Source: Chryseosolibacter sp964551035 (GTDB lineage Bacteria; Bacteroidota; Bacteroidia; Cytophagales; Cyclobacteriaceae). From it: 64,000 nt of DNA. Positions 7,916-17,349 of the stretch are shown piece by piece; position 1 is the stretch's first letter, and every line of letters starts with the position of its first letter. The notes beneath the pieces are model-generated. The model worked only from the letters and a program-made list of their open reading frames with translations, searched no databases and was not told the DNA's origin. The stretch lies in NCBI GenBank assembly GCA_964551035.1, contig CAZKBK010000015.1:43884-107883 (forward strand), written 5' to 3'. The translations under genes were made by a program, and so were the position numbers.

Positions 7916-8787
7916 CGGCTGACCTGCACCGGCGTCAGCGTGAAACCCCGGTTCTTAAGTAACGCAAGCAGTCCTTTCTCCCCTTCGAGGTGGGCGAAAC
8001 CCACAGCGATGAACGCAGGTTTGTCGTGAACCATCTTGTCGATTGTCGGAAGCCACTCGGCGTTTCGCTTGTAATAGAACTCCTCGATAAAAACAGGGTT
8101 ACTCTCCGTAGGATGCACGGTGTATTCAAAGACATTTTCCAGGTCGCCCTTCCGGTACGCCGCGGTGAGTTTTTCAAATTCCGTCTTCTGTCGCCCGAAA
8201 TTTTCAATGCTGTGCATCAACGCGGTAACCTGCGCGTCCATCGGGTACGCGCTGATGGCCCTTGCCTCGCGTTCGATTTCTTCCAGGCTGTAGGTCTCCA
8301 GCTTGTTTTTCCTGGCCAGCTCAAGCAACTCAATGTCGTAGAATTTTACTTTTTCGCCGAGTGAGAGGCGCGTCATGGAGATGGATAGGGCAAGGGGAAT
8401 GAGCTTGCCGTAGTGGTGCTCGAACTTGCTGCGTGGCATTCCGAATTGCGTATCGAAAAAGGCGACAACTTTTTCGTAGTCCGCCGCATCCAGCGTCGTC
8501 TGGAGTGATTCTCCGTCAGGGAAATGCACGGCCTTGTTGAGTTCATGCTGCGCGTGATGGTCCACCTGGTCTTCGATGGCGAAGATCTGGGCCTTCTTCA
8601 TGGTCGCGATGACTTCCTCCGGAATGAAAAATTCATGTTCGCCGACAAATTTCAACGTACCCATCAGGTAGGATGGCGTCTCGAGGCCGTTGCCGGAGAT
8701 TTCCCAGAGAATGGATTGCTGCGCCTGTGAAGAAAACGATACCGATAGAACGAGACCGATGATCCGGAATAGACGAGAGGTGTACAT
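7912..8787 (-). CDS. TraB/GumN (TIKI-like) family protein, first metal motif altered
   Basis: This 291-residue exported protein has a signal peptide (residues 1-22, ending SFSSQAQ). It shows the family hallmarks ILWEISGNGLETPSYLMGT near the N-terminus and AVGFAHLEGEKGLLALL near the C-terminus. TraB/GumN proteins relate to TIKI metalloproteases, which use two GxxH motifs. The second is intact (G263-H266), but the first reads GTLK (residues 43-46), so a metal-binding His is replaced by Lys. Proteolytic activity is therefore doubtful. It converges on prc with a four-base overlap. It is probably periplasmic; the function is unknown. Confidence 0.85.
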   Translation of the reverse strand: MYTSRLFRIIGLVLSVSFSSQAQQSILWEISGNGLETPSYLMGTLKFVGEHEFFIPEEVIATMKKAQIFAIEDQVDHHAQHELNKAVHFPDGESLQTTLDAADYEKVVAFFDTQFGMPRSKFEHHYGKLIPLALSISMTRLSLGEKVKFYDIELLELARKNKLETYSLEEIEREARAISAYPMDAQVTALMHSIENFGRQKTEFEKLTAAYRKGDLENVFEYTVHPTESNPVFIEEFYYKRNAEWLPTIDKMVHDKPAFIAVGFAHLEGEKGLLALLKNRGFTLTPVQVSR

Positions 8788-8884
8788 GGGTTGCAGTGAT
8801 GGTTTAGACTATAAATATAGAAGAATTTTTTTTGCGCGAAGTCTTCATTTTATTACTTATTTTCGAAGTTTTACGTGCTAACGC

Positions 8885-11800
8885 ATGAGCGAAGAACTAT
8901 TAAAGGCGATCATTCAACTGTTTGCGATTGTTGCGCGCGAACGCATTACGGACGAGGAGAAAGCCAATGTCAAGGAGTTTCTAAGCCTCCACCTCAATCG
9001 GGAAGCTACCGCCTACTATCTCAAACTTTTTGACGAACTCAGCACGAGCCACAAGATCGAGACTGCCCAGGACTTGAGTAGCCTGGACGTCGATACGCAA
9101 CAGTTTGTCGATGATTGGGCCAGGATCATGCAGATCGTGAAGCAGGTGAACCAGGCGCTGACCATGCAGCAGAAAATGGTGCTTGTGGTAAAGATCATCG
9201 AACTCGTGCATGTCGATGCCGAGATCTCTGACCGGCAAGGAAACCTCATCTTCTACATCGGGCAGGCATTGAAGATTCCCAAGCCCGACATGCAGGCGAT
9301 AAAGACCTTTGTCACGGGCCGCGATATCGACGAACTGTCCTCGAAGAACGTGCTCGTCATCGATGAAGGCTCTGACGATAAACCGTACCCCGGTCCGCGG
9401 ATTGTTGCCAGGAACCTCACCGGCCTTATCGCCGTGCTGCGGATACCGGATGCGGAGACGTATTTCATCAAATACCTCGGCATCACCACGCTGTATCTCA
9501 ACAGCATTCCCCTCAAGAGCCGAAAGGTCGACATCTTTCCGACGGGCAGCACGATTCGCGGTGAAAAAATCGAGACGATCTATTACAGCGACGTTGTCAG
9601 CCGGTTTCTCGTGGGTGAAAGCGAGGCCAGGATATCGTTCACCGCCGATCACCTTTTTTATCACTTTCGCACCGGAAGGGCCGGACTTCAAAACGTCAAC
9701 ATCGCGGAAGAGGGCGGGAAATTGATCGGTCTCATGGGTGCGAGCGGATCGGGCAAGTCCACGCTCCTTAACGTACTCAATGGAACGGAGAAGCCGTCCA
9801 GCGGGCGCGTACTGGTGAACGGAATCGACATCCACGAAAACCCCGAGAAAGTTCACGGCATCGTGGGTTACATTCCGCAGGACGATCTGCTGATCGAGGA
9901 CCTGACGGTCTTTGAAAACCTCTACTACGCAGCGCGTCTGTGCTTCGGCCACTATTCCCGTGACGAGACCCTCAACGTGGTGGAGCATGTCTTGCTGAGC
10001 CTCGGCCTGTCGGAGATTCGAAATCTAAGAGTAGGCTCACCGTTGCAAAAGACGATCAGCGGCGGACAGCGCAAGCGCGTCAACATTGGACTCGAGCTGC
10101 TCCGGGAACCGGCGATCCTCTTCGTCGATGAACCCACGTCAGGGTTGTCTTCACGGGATTCGGAGAATATCATGGACCTGCTCAAGGAGCTTTCCCTGAG
10201 GGGAAAGATGATCTTTGTGGTGATACACCAGCCATCGTCGGATATCTTCAAGATGTTCGACACGCTGCTTATCATGGATTCCGGAGGGTTTCAGATCTAC
10301 TATGGAAATCCCATTGAGGCCGTGCGCTATTTTCGGGAGGTCGTTAATGCCGCCAATAGAACACAGGGTGCCTGCCCGGAGTGCGGAAACATCAATCCGG
10401 AGCAGGTCTTCAGCATCATCGAAACCAAAGTCGTTAACGAGTACGGGCGACTCACGAACACACGCAAGATCTCGCCTGGACAATGGTACCAGTACTTCAA
10501 GCAGAATATCAAGGTCCCGCGGGTCAGCCATGTAACCGACCAGCTTCCCGTCGTCCAGGAGATACCGAACTGGTACAAGCAGTTCAAGGTGTTTGTCACC
10601 CGCGATGTGCTCGCCAAGCTGGCCAACAAGCAATACCTTTACATCAACCTTTTTGAGGCGCCTGTGTTGGCCTTCTTTATCGCCTACATGGTGAAATATT
10701 ACAATGTGCTCGAAGGGGGAGGAGGATACACGTTTTACAACAACGCCAACATTCCGGTGTTCTTCTTTATGAGCGTTGTGGTGGCGTTGTTCTTCGGGCT
10801 TACCATGAGCGCGGAGGAAATCTATCGCGACCGGAAGATATTGAAACGCGAGCAGTTCCTGCACCTGAGCAGGGGCAGTTACCTCGTTTCCAAGATCACA
10901 GTCCTTTTCGCCCTGTCGGCCATTCAGACTTTTTCCTTTGTGGTGGTCGGCAATCTTGTGCTTGAAATACCGCTCACCGAACTGCGGTATTGGTTCATTC
11001 TTTTTAGCGCGACCTGCTTTGCCAACCTGTTGGGCTTGAATATTTCAGCGTCATTCAATTCTGCGGTTACCATTTACATCCTCATTCCGCTGCTGATCAT
11101 TCCGCAGCTTTTGTTGAGCGGCGTGGTGATCAGTTTTGACCGGTTTAATCCGAAAGTGAGTGAGCCCATAGGCGTGCCCGTGATGGGTGAGATCATGGCG
11201 TCACGATGGGCGTTCGAGGCCTACATGGTCACCCAATACCGCGATAACCCTTTCGAGCATAAATTTTATGAGCTGGACAAAACGATTGCGCAATCCGAAT
11301 ACAAAAAGCAATATTTCATCAATACGCTGGAATCGAAACTTGCCTATTGCCTGAACCATCGGCGGGATTGGCGCAATCCTCGGGCCGAGGACATGGTAGC
11401 CAACCTTGTGCTCCTGCAACAGGAGATCAAACGGGAGCTGGCGATCTTTGGCCCTGAGCGGCTGGCCGATGTGGAGGATTTGGCCATCGGCCGCTTTGAC
11501 TCCACCGTGTACGCAAAAACGTCGGAATTTCTTCGTACCCTGAAAGAAGTCTATTCACGCCGTATTCAAAAAGCATCGGCAGAAAAGGAACGGCTCATCG
11601 AGTCCCTGGCGGCAACGCCCGAAGCGCGCCTCGAATTCCGGCGCCTGCGCATGCGCTATGTGAACGCCGCCGTCAGCGACGCTGTCAAGAATGTGAATGC
11701 TACGGATCGGATCGTCGAGTATGAAGGGGAGCTCATACAGAAGATTTACCCGATTTATATGGACGAACACCGGCCCGATCATCCATTCGACTTTTCGGCA

Positions 11801-11980
11801 AATCTTTACCAACCTACAAAACACTTTCTTGGCCATGAGTTTGACACCGTCGTCTTCAACATCGGTATGATCTGGTTTATGACCGCGGTGCTCTTTATAA
11901 CCCTGTATTTTGATGTCCTCAGGCGCATCATCAAGCTACTTGAGGGAAATCGCAGGTACAGAAGAAGGGATCGGATGTAG
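8885..11980 (+). CDS. ABCG-type ABC transporter, ATPase fused to permease, with N-terminal extension
   Basis: This 1,031-residue half-transporter has the order regulatory domain, ATPase, permease. Residues 1-135 form a helical domain resembling TerB-like acidic modules. About 150-250 is a beta-rich segment that could be FHA-like. The nucleotide-binding domain follows, with Walker A GASGSGKST (285-293), signature ISGGQRKRVNIG (around 391-402) and Walker B ILFVDEPTSGL (Asp415, Glu416). The ABC-2 membrane domain spans roughly 585-790, then a soluble insertion of about 180 residues (800-980) precedes the last membrane helix near 990-1010. The substrate cannot be read from the sequence; ABCG-type exporters move lipids or hydrophobic compounds. 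A lipoprotein gene follows 47 bases downstream with its own promoter-like element. Confidence 0.9.
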   Translation: MSEELLKAIIQLFAIVARERITDEEKANVKEFLSLHLNREATAYYLKLFDELSTSHKIETAQDLSSLDVDTQQFVDDWARIMQIVKQVNQALTMQQKMVLVVKIIELVHVDAEISDRQGNLIFYIGQALKIPKPDMQAIKTFVTGRDIDELSSKNVLVIDEGSDDKPYPGPRIVARNLTGLIAVLRIPDAETYFIKYLGITTLYLNSIPLKSRKVDIFPTGSTIRGEKIETIYYSDVVSRFLVGESEARISFTADHLFYHFRTGRAGLQNVNIAEEGGKLIGLMGASGSGKSTLLNVLNGTEKPSSGRVLVNGIDIHENPEKVHGIVGYIPQDDLLIEDLTVFENLYYAARLCFGHYSRDETLNVVEHVLLSLGLSEIRNLRVGSPLQKTISGGQRKRVNIGLELLREPAILFVDEPTSGLSSRDSENIMDLLKELSLRGKMIFVVIHQPSSDIFKMFDTLLIMDSGGFQIYYGNPIEAVRYFREVVNAANRTQGACPECGNINPEQVFSIIETKVVNEYGRLTNTRKISPGQWYQYFKQNIKVPRVSHVTDQLPVVQEIPNWYKQFKVFVTRDVLAKLANKQYLYINLFEAPVLAFFIAYMVKYYNVLEGGGGYTFYNNANIPVFFFMSVVVALFFGLTMSAEEIYRDRKILKREQFLHLSRGSYLVSKITVLFALSAIQTFSFVVVGNLVLEIPLTELRYWFILFSATCFANLLGLNISASFNSAVTIYILIPLLIIPQLLLSGVVISFDRFNPKVSEPIGVPVMGEIMASRWAFEAYMVTQYRDNPFEHKFYELDKTIAQSEYKKQYFINTLESKLAYCLNHRRDWRNPRAEDMVANLVLLQQEIKRELAIFGPERLADVEDLAIGRFDSTVYAKTSEFLRTLKEVYSRRIQKASAEKERLIESLAATPEARLEFRRLRMRYVNAAVSDAVKNVNATDRIVEYEGELIQKIYPIYMDEHRPDHPFDFSANLYQPTKHFLGHEFDTVVFNIGMIWFMTAVLFITLYFDVLRRIIKLLEGNRRYRRRDRM

Positions 11981-11999
11981 GACGTGTCATCACTTTTCA

Positions 12000-12007
12000 T
12001 ATTTTTG
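12000..12007 (+). promoter_or_regulatory. -7 promoter element (TATTTTTG)
   Basis: TATTTTTG matches TAnnTTTG exactly and lies 20 bases before the ATG of the lipoprotein gene at 12028. No strong -33 element is visible. Confidence 0.45.
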
Positions 12008-12027
12008 CCCATCACAAAACCAAGACT

Positions 12028-12471
12028 ATGAAGAAAACTGTATTAACAACGCTACGCCTGTTGTTTGTTGCCGCCCTGGCCATCGCATGTACCGGCCAAA
12101 AGGAAGAGGCTGCCAATGACGACGCCGAGTGGCGGGAGATGGACGATTTCCATATGATCATGGCCGAAACGTTTCATCCGTTTAAGGACTCAACAAACCT
12201 TGAACCCGTGAAGAGCAGGGCGGGTGAACTGGCCGCTGCGGCCGAAAACTGGACGAAGGCAGCGCTGCCCGCGAGAGTCGACAACGACCAGGTCAAATCG
12301 AAACTTCAGGAACTCAAGGAGGAAACCTCCTCGCTCGTCGCTACCGTGCAGACCGGCGATGACCAGGCAATCGGAGATCAACTCACCAGGGTTCACGACC
12401 TTTTCCATTCCATCCAGGAGTCGTGGTATGAAAATGCCCACGACGGACATGAACACGGCCACGAGCACTGA
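12028..12471 (+). CDS. Small lipoprotein with His-rich C-terminus
   Basis: This 147-residue protein has an N-terminal signal and lipobox (LAIAC, Cys21), so it should be lipid-anchored at the cell envelope. The mature part is helical, with a TFHPF motif near residue 50 and HDLFHSIQESWYE near the end. It closes with a tail rich in His (DGHEHGHEH), a plausible divalent-metal-binding tail. The body resembles four-helix heme- or metal-binding periplasmic proteins in pattern only. It follows the ABC transporter on the same strand; whether it works with that transporter is unknown. Confidence 0.75.
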   Translation: MKKTVLTTLRLLFVAALAIACTGQKEEAANDDAEWREMDDFHMIMAETFHPFKDSTNLEPVKSRAGELAAAAENWTKAALPARVDNDQVKSKLQELKEETSSLVATVQTGDDQAIGDQLTRVHDLFHSIQESWYENAHDGHEHGHEH

Positions 12472-12661
12472 GGCGCCGGGCCTTGCTTCCGGTTCCTTGG
12501 TTAGGTTCGGGTGAAAGTGTCGGCTTGAGTTCGGTCACTTGAGGGAAGGGAGTCCGTCGCCGTGCATCAAAGGGTTAAAAGGATGAAACGGGTTGGGGCG
12601 ATGCGCAGCCAAAACGCAATGAAATTTGGTCGTTCGCGTCCGATTGTACTATCTTACCTTA

Positions 12662-14212
12662 ATGTACGCTCCAGACAACATGACCGCTGAAACCTTACCG
12701 CGCGAAGGGAAGAAGAACTTATGGTTTGTGATCACCGCTTCTTCGGTGGGAACGCTGATCGAGTGGTACGACTTCTACATCTTTGGAAGCCTTGCCACCA
12801 TTCTCGCAGCGAAATTCTTTCCGGCTGAGAATCCCACCGCCGCATTTCTTTCCACCCTGGGCGGGTTCGCGGCCGGATTTATCGTCCGGCCATTTGGCGC
12901 GATCGTGTTCGGTCGCCTGGGGGACCTCGTGGGCAGGAAGTATACCTTTCTGGTCACCCTCATCCTTATGGGCGGCTCGACGTTTGCCATCGGGATCATC
13001 CCTTCCTATGAGACCATCGGAATGGTCGCGCCTTTCGCCGTGCTCTTCCTGCGGCTGGCGCAGGGTCTTGCGTTGGGCGGCGAATACGGTGGAGCCGCGA
13101 CCTATGTTGCCGAACATTCGCCGGAGGGCAAACGCGGCTTCTATACCAGTTTCATACAAACCACGGCGACCCTGGGCTTATTCGTATCGATAGGCGTGAT
13201 CCTGGCGGTTCAGAACTCCATGTCGGCCGAAGCGTTCGGGGACTGGGGCTGGCGCGTACCCTTCCTGCTCTCCGCGGTGCTGGTCCTGATCTCCATCTAC
13301 ATCCGGATGCGTATGCAGGAATCACCGCTGTTCAGCAAGATCAAATCCGAAGGCAAGATTTCCAGGAACCCGATCAAGGAAAGCTTTGGAAAAAAAGAAA
13401 ACCTCAAGCTCGTTCTCCTGGCCTTGTTCGGCGCCACGGCAGGGCAGGGGGTGGTCTGGTATACGGGCCAGTTCTACGCCATGATCTTCATGGAACGAAC
13501 CCTGCTGATCGACCCGACGCAAACAAAATATATTATCGTGACGGCCCTCCTCATCGGAACGCCGCTATTCGTTTACTTCGGATGGTGGTCGGACAAGATT
13601 GGAAGGAAGGCGATAATCATGGCGGGCATGTTGCTCGCTGTTGTGCTGTATCGGCCAATATATCAGAAGATGATCGATGTTGCTGATATTTCAAAGCAGA
13701 CGGAGCGCGCGGATCAGAAACTGATCACGCACGAGATGCACATCAATGCCGATGGTGACTCGGTGATGACCAACCGATCGGAATCCGTTTTTGAGGACGG
13801 CAACAAGCGTGTGGAAACAAGGACTGAGGTTGTTCATCCCGACGGAACAGGGGCGCAGACGCTGGCCGTGACGGTACACCTCAGCCAAAACAACTACTGG
13901 ACACTCGTCCTCCTCGTTCTTGTCCAGGTGGTGTTGGTGACCATGGTGTATGGACCGATTGCGGCGTTTCTCGTTGAACTTTTCCCCACGCGGATCCGGT
14001 ATACCTCAATGTCATTGCCCTACCACGTCGGCAACGGTGTCTTTGGAGGGCTCACCCCCCTGCTGGCGACCAGTTTGTATGTCATGAGCAAAACGGACAG
14101 CAACCCCGATGGTGATCCCCTGGCCGGGCTCTGGTACCCTATTGGAATAGCTGCGCTCACGTTTATTGTAGGCATGATCTTCCTGAAGAAGAATCCAAAC
14201 CCCGTTGAATAG
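12662..14212 (+). CDS. MFS transporter, metabolite:H+ symporter (ProP-like) family
   Basis: This protein of about 516 residues has twelve membrane segments. The family-defining first segment is GTLIEWYDFYIFGSLA, and the loop 2-3 motif is FGRLGDLVGRKYTF. These proteins import osmolytes, dicarboxylates or other small solutes with protons or sodium. The solute here is unknown. Compared with ProP, an extra hydrophilic stretch of about 65 residues is inserted after the segment near residue 330 (roughly 336-400, containing HINADGDSVMTNR). I chose the ATG at 12662, preceded by TTACCTTA; an upstream GTG at 12626 adds an unlikely leader, and the ATG at 12680 is an alternative. Confidence 0.9.
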   Translation: MYAPDNMTAETLPREGKKNLWFVITASSVGTLIEWYDFYIFGSLATILAAKFFPAENPTAAFLSTLGGFAAGFIVRPFGAIVFGRLGDLVGRKYTFLVTLILMGGSTFAIGIIPSYETIGMVAPFAVLFLRLAQGLALGGEYGGAATYVAEHSPEGKRGFYTSFIQTTATLGLFVSIGVILAVQNSMSAEAFGDWGWRVPFLLSAVLVLISIYIRMRMQESPLFSKIKSEGKISRNPIKESFGKKENLKLVLLALFGATAGQGVVWYTGQFYAMIFMERTLLIDPTQTKYIIVTALLIGTPLFVYFGWWSDKIGRKAIIMAGMLLAVVLYRPIYQKMIDVADISKQTERADQKLITHEMHINADGDSVMTNRSESVFEDGNKRVETRTEVVHPDGTGAQTLAVTVHLSQNNYWTLVLLVLVQVVLVTMVYGPIAAFLVELFPTRIRYTSMSLPYHVGNGVFGGLTPLLATSLYVMSKTDSNPDGDPLAGLWYPIGIAALTFIVGMIFLKKNPNPVE

Positions 14213-14255
14213 TTTTCTGCAGCACGCAACCCATGCGGCGAAAGGGAGAACGTCT

Positions 14256-14263
14256 TATTTTTG
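14256..14263 (+). promoter_or_regulatory. -7 promoter element (TATTTTTG) almost abutting the start codon
   Basis: TATTTTTG matches TAnnTTTG and ends three bases before the ATG at 14267. Transcription from it would begin at or next to the start codon and yield a near-leaderless message. The -33 element is not evident. Confidence 0.4.
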
Positions 14264-14266
14264 AGG

Positions 14267-15016
14267 ATGCCGTTCACTGCTGCCCATCCGGCCATTGTAC
14301 TTCCGTTCCTGAGGATAGACTCCAGGTATGTTTCGGCCACCGGCCTTGTTGCCGGCAGCGTGGCGCCTGACTTCGAGTACTTTTTCAAGTTGAGCGTGAA
14401 CGGCGTGTACGGGCACACGTTCTGGGGATTGCTGTACTTCGATGTGCCGGTGGCGACGCTCCTCGCCGTCGTTTTTCATGAGGTGGTGAAGCGAAACCTG
14501 ATCCGAAATCTCCCTAGGTTGTTGCAGGAACGACTGGGCGACCTTTATGTTTTTGAATTCAAACGTTATATCTCGGGACACCTGGCCGTGTTTCTGCTTT
14601 GTTGCTGGCTCGGCGCGGCCTCTCACGTACTTTGGGATTCTTTCACGCACAACGGGGCTTTCTTTGCAAGCCGTCTGAGCATCTATGAGCGCGTTTTCCT
14701 TGATGTGGGTGGTGTGAGGTATCCGCTGTTCTTTGTACTCCAGCACGTCAGCTCCGTCGCAGGTACGGGGATTATTGTCGCGTATGTGCTGCTGATGAGG
14801 CGCCGGCGTCACGAGTTTGTGACCCGGCCGAAAGCCTCATACTGGGTGATGTTGTCCCTTTTTACAGGGGCGACGGTGGGGGCAAGATTTGCCGTTTATG
14901 CCCGGGATTTTAACGTCGGGAATCTTGTTGTTACTTTTATCGGCGGGCTGTGCCTCGGGTTGATCCTTTGCGGATTGCGGAAAGGGACGAGCCAGAAACG
15001 AAATCACATTGGCTAA
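14267..15016 (+). CDS. DUF4184-like membrane protein
   Basis: This protein of about 249 residues begins MPFTAAHPAIVLPFLR, the typical opening of DUF4184 proteins, which are multi-span membrane proteins of unknown function. A GLVAGSVAPDFEYFF segment and conserved His residues (GHTFWG, SHVLWDSFTHNGAFF) resemble the metal-binding His pattern of membrane-bound hydrolases such as the YdjM family. Five or six membrane segments are visible. An in-frame TTG at 14261 would add two residues, but the ATG is preferred. Its end overlaps the start of ligD by eight bases, so the two are probably cotranscribed. No link of DUF4184 to DNA repair is known to me. Confidence 0.8.
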   Translation: MPFTAAHPAIVLPFLRIDSRYVSATGLVAGSVAPDFEYFFKLSVNGVYGHTFWGLLYFDVPVATLLAVVFHEVVKRNLIRNLPRLLQERLGDLYVFEFKRYISGHLAVFLLCCWLGAASHVLWDSFTHNGAFFASRLSIYERVFLDVGGVRYPLFFVLQHVSSVAGTGIIVAYVLLMRRRRHEFVTRPKASYWVMLSLFTGATVGARFAVYARDFNVGNLVVTFIGGLCLGLILCGLRKGTSQKRNHIG

Positions 15017-17339
15017 AAAGAAATCACAATGGGTACAGGTAGGCAAGCGCAGGCTCGAATTGTCCAACCTTGATAAGGTATTGTTCCCCGAGGACGGAAT
15101 ACTGAAAGCGGAAGTGCTTCAGTATTATTTGTCGATCGCTCCGTCCATTCTCACACACATCAAAGGGCGGGCATTGACGCTCATTCGTTTCCCGGATGGA
15201 ATTCACGGAGAAAGTTTTTACCAGAAGAACCGCCCGGGATGGGCACCCGATTGGATAGAGTTTGCCACGCTCGGCAAGGAGGAAAAGGATTACATTCTGG
15301 CTACCGAGCCCGCGCTGCTGGTGTGGATCGCCAACCTCGCCGGGCTCGAGTTGCATCAGCTTCACAGCCGGAAACCGGATTTTGACAAGCCGGACTACAT
15401 GGTCTTTGACCTCGACCCGCCGGAAGGGTATGACTTCAGGAAGATCATTCCGGTCGCCTTCCGCCTGAAGGAACATATTGAAACGTTTGGGTACAGCACC
15501 TTCGTCAAGACGACCGGAGGAAAAGGAATACACATTTGCTGCCCGATCGAACCACAACAAGGATTCTCGGAAGTGTTCGAGGCTGCACAACTCATCGCGC
15601 AGCCGTTTGTTGAAAAGAACCCCAATGAAACGACCCTGCACATCAAGAAAGAGGCGCGAAAGGGGCGTATCCTTGTGGATATTTACAGGATCCGGTCAGG
15701 GCAGAGCATCGTTTCTCCCTATAGCCTGCGCGGCAGGGTGGGAGGGCCGGTATCCATGCCGTTGGCGTGGTCAGAACTGGCCGCGTTGGAGGATCCGAAG
15801 CAGTTCAATATCCGCAATGCCGTGGCGAAGGTTGAAAAGGACGGCGACGCATGGGAAAGCATTGGCGCCTACGCCGTGGCGTTGCATACGCACCGCACGG
15901 TAACCCCGCCCGCCAAAACGTTGCCTCCCAACAAGAAACACAAGACACCCGAACAACTGGAGACCTATAAGCAGAAACGGGACTTCAAAAAGACACCCGA
16001 GCCGGCCGGTGAACTGGCAGTTGTGGGCAGCAACAATTTCGTGGTACACCGGCATCACGCATCCCATCTCCACTACGACCTGAGGCTTGAGCGCGACGGC
16101 GTCCTGAAATCGTGGGCGGTTCCGCGTGGCCTCCCGCCGCGGCCCGGGGTAAAACGGCTTGCCGTACAGACAGAAGACCATCCGATGGAATACCTCCATT
16201 TCGATGGCCGGATCCCGAAAGGCCAGTATGGTGCCGGAGAGATGTGGATCTACGCGCTGGGTAAATACCAGATCACCAAAGAGAAAAAAGACGGGTTCTA
16301 TTTCAGGCTCAACAGCCGGGAAATGAGCGGGGAATACCGCATGCATCGAACCAAGGAAAAGGAATATCTGCTTGAACGTGTCGACGACCCCCAGGTGGAT
16401 TGGCTCAACCGCGTTATTGAACCCATGCTATCGGAAAATACGGATCAGCCACCCATCGGAGATGAATACATTTACGAGCTGAAATGGGATGGCATCAGGG
16501 CGCTGATCGCCTATGAAGAGGGAAAACTGTCCATCCACACACGCAACCAAAACGACATTACGAAACAATTCCCCGAATTGCTCGACGGTGAGAAGGCTTT
16601 TCGTGCCACCAACGCCGTGTTTGACGCGGAGATCGTCTCCCTCGATGCACAGGGCAAGCCGGTGTTTCGAAAGGTTATCAACCGGATGATGGCACGGGGT
16701 GAGACCAACATTCTGAAACTCTCCGGCGCCAATCCCTGCTACGCTTATGTGTTCGATTGCCTCTACCTGGATGGCAGATCGCTGCTAAATGAGCCGCTTA
16801 TGAAACGGAAAGCCTGGCTCAAGGATGCGGTGCGAACGGATTCGTGCTATCGGGTAAGTGATTTCGTGGAGGATGGAGCGGCTTTGTTCAACGCGGCGCG
16901 TGAGCATGGTCTGGAAGGCATTATGGCAAAAAAGCGGGACAGCAAGTACAGCCCCGGCAGGCGTTCCGACGGCTGGTACAAGGTGAAGGTTCGTCAAAGC
17001 GCCGAAGTTTTCGTGATCGGATTTACGAAGGGCAAGGGCGACCGGGGGAACACGTTTGGGGCGTTGCACATCGCCGAGGCGGAGGACGATAAGTTGCACT
17101 ACCGGGGAAAGGTGGGTACGGGTTTCGACGATGCGACCATCAGCGAGGTTTTGAATACCCTTCGGAAAGTGGAAGCCGTGAAGCGCCCGGAGGTTGTCGG
17201 CAAGCTGCTCGACGAAAAGATCAGTACGTGGATTTTACCCTGCATCGTCGCAGAAGTAAGCTACTCGCAGATCACGGCAGACAAGATGTTCCGCGAGCCC
17301 GTGTTCATCCGCCTCCGCCCGGACATGGGCTCCTTCTAG
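15009..17339 (+). CDS. ligD: Multifunctional NHEJ DNA ligase LigD (POL-PE-LIG)
   Basis: This 776-residue enzyme repairs double-strand breaks with Ku by end processing, fill-in and ATP-dependent ligation. The domain order is primase-polymerase first (about 10-290, catalytic Asp134 and Asp136 in VFDLDPP), then 3'-phosphoesterase (about 325-460, with HHASHLHYDLRLERDG), then ligase (about 465-776). The ligase nucleophile is Lys492 in YELKWDGIRAL, and DAEIVSLD and EGIMAKKRDSKY are later ligase motifs. This is the order of the mycobacterial enzyme rather than the Pseudomonas one. The start is a TTG at 15009, giving MAKKKSQW and overlapping the upstream gene by eight bases; I see no better start. 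ku lies 1.5 kb downstream on the same strand. Confidence 0.96.
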   Translation: MAKKKSQWVQVGKRRLELSNLDKVLFPEDGILKAEVLQYYLSIAPSILTHIKGRALTLIRFPDGIHGESFYQKNRPGWAPDWIEFATLGKEEKDYILATEPALLVWIANLAGLELHQLHSRKPDFDKPDYMVFDLDPPEGYDFRKIIPVAFRLKEHIETFGYSTFVKTTGGKGIHICCPIEPQQGFSEVFEAAQLIAQPFVEKNPNETTLHIKKEARKGRILVDIYRIRSGQSIVSPYSLRGRVGGPVSMPLAWSELAALEDPKQFNIRNAVAKVEKDGDAWESIGAYAVALHTHRTVTPPAKTLPPNKKHKTPEQLETYKQKRDFKKTPEPAGELAVVGSNNFVVHRHHASHLHYDLRLERDGVLKSWAVPRGLPPRPGVKRLAVQTEDHPMEYLHFDGRIPKGQYGAGEMWIYALGKYQITKEKKDGFYFRLNSREMSGEYRMHRTKEKEYLLERVDDPQVDWLNRVIEPMLSENTDQPPIGDEYIYELKWDGIRALIAYEEGKLSIHTRNQNDITKQFPELLDGEKAFRATNAVFDAEIVSLDAQGKPVFRKVINRMMARGETNILKLSGANPCYAYVFDCLYLDGRSLLNEPLMKRKAWLKDAVRTDSCYRVSDFVEDGAALFNAAREHGLEGIMAKKRDSKYSPGRRSDGWYKVKVRQSAEVFVIGFTKGKGDRGNTFGALHIAEAEDDKLHYRGKVGTGFDDATISEVLNTLRKVEAVKRPEVVGKLLDEKISTWILPCIVAEVSYSQITADKMFREPVFIRLRPDMGSF

Positions 17340-17349
17340 ACCTGACACC

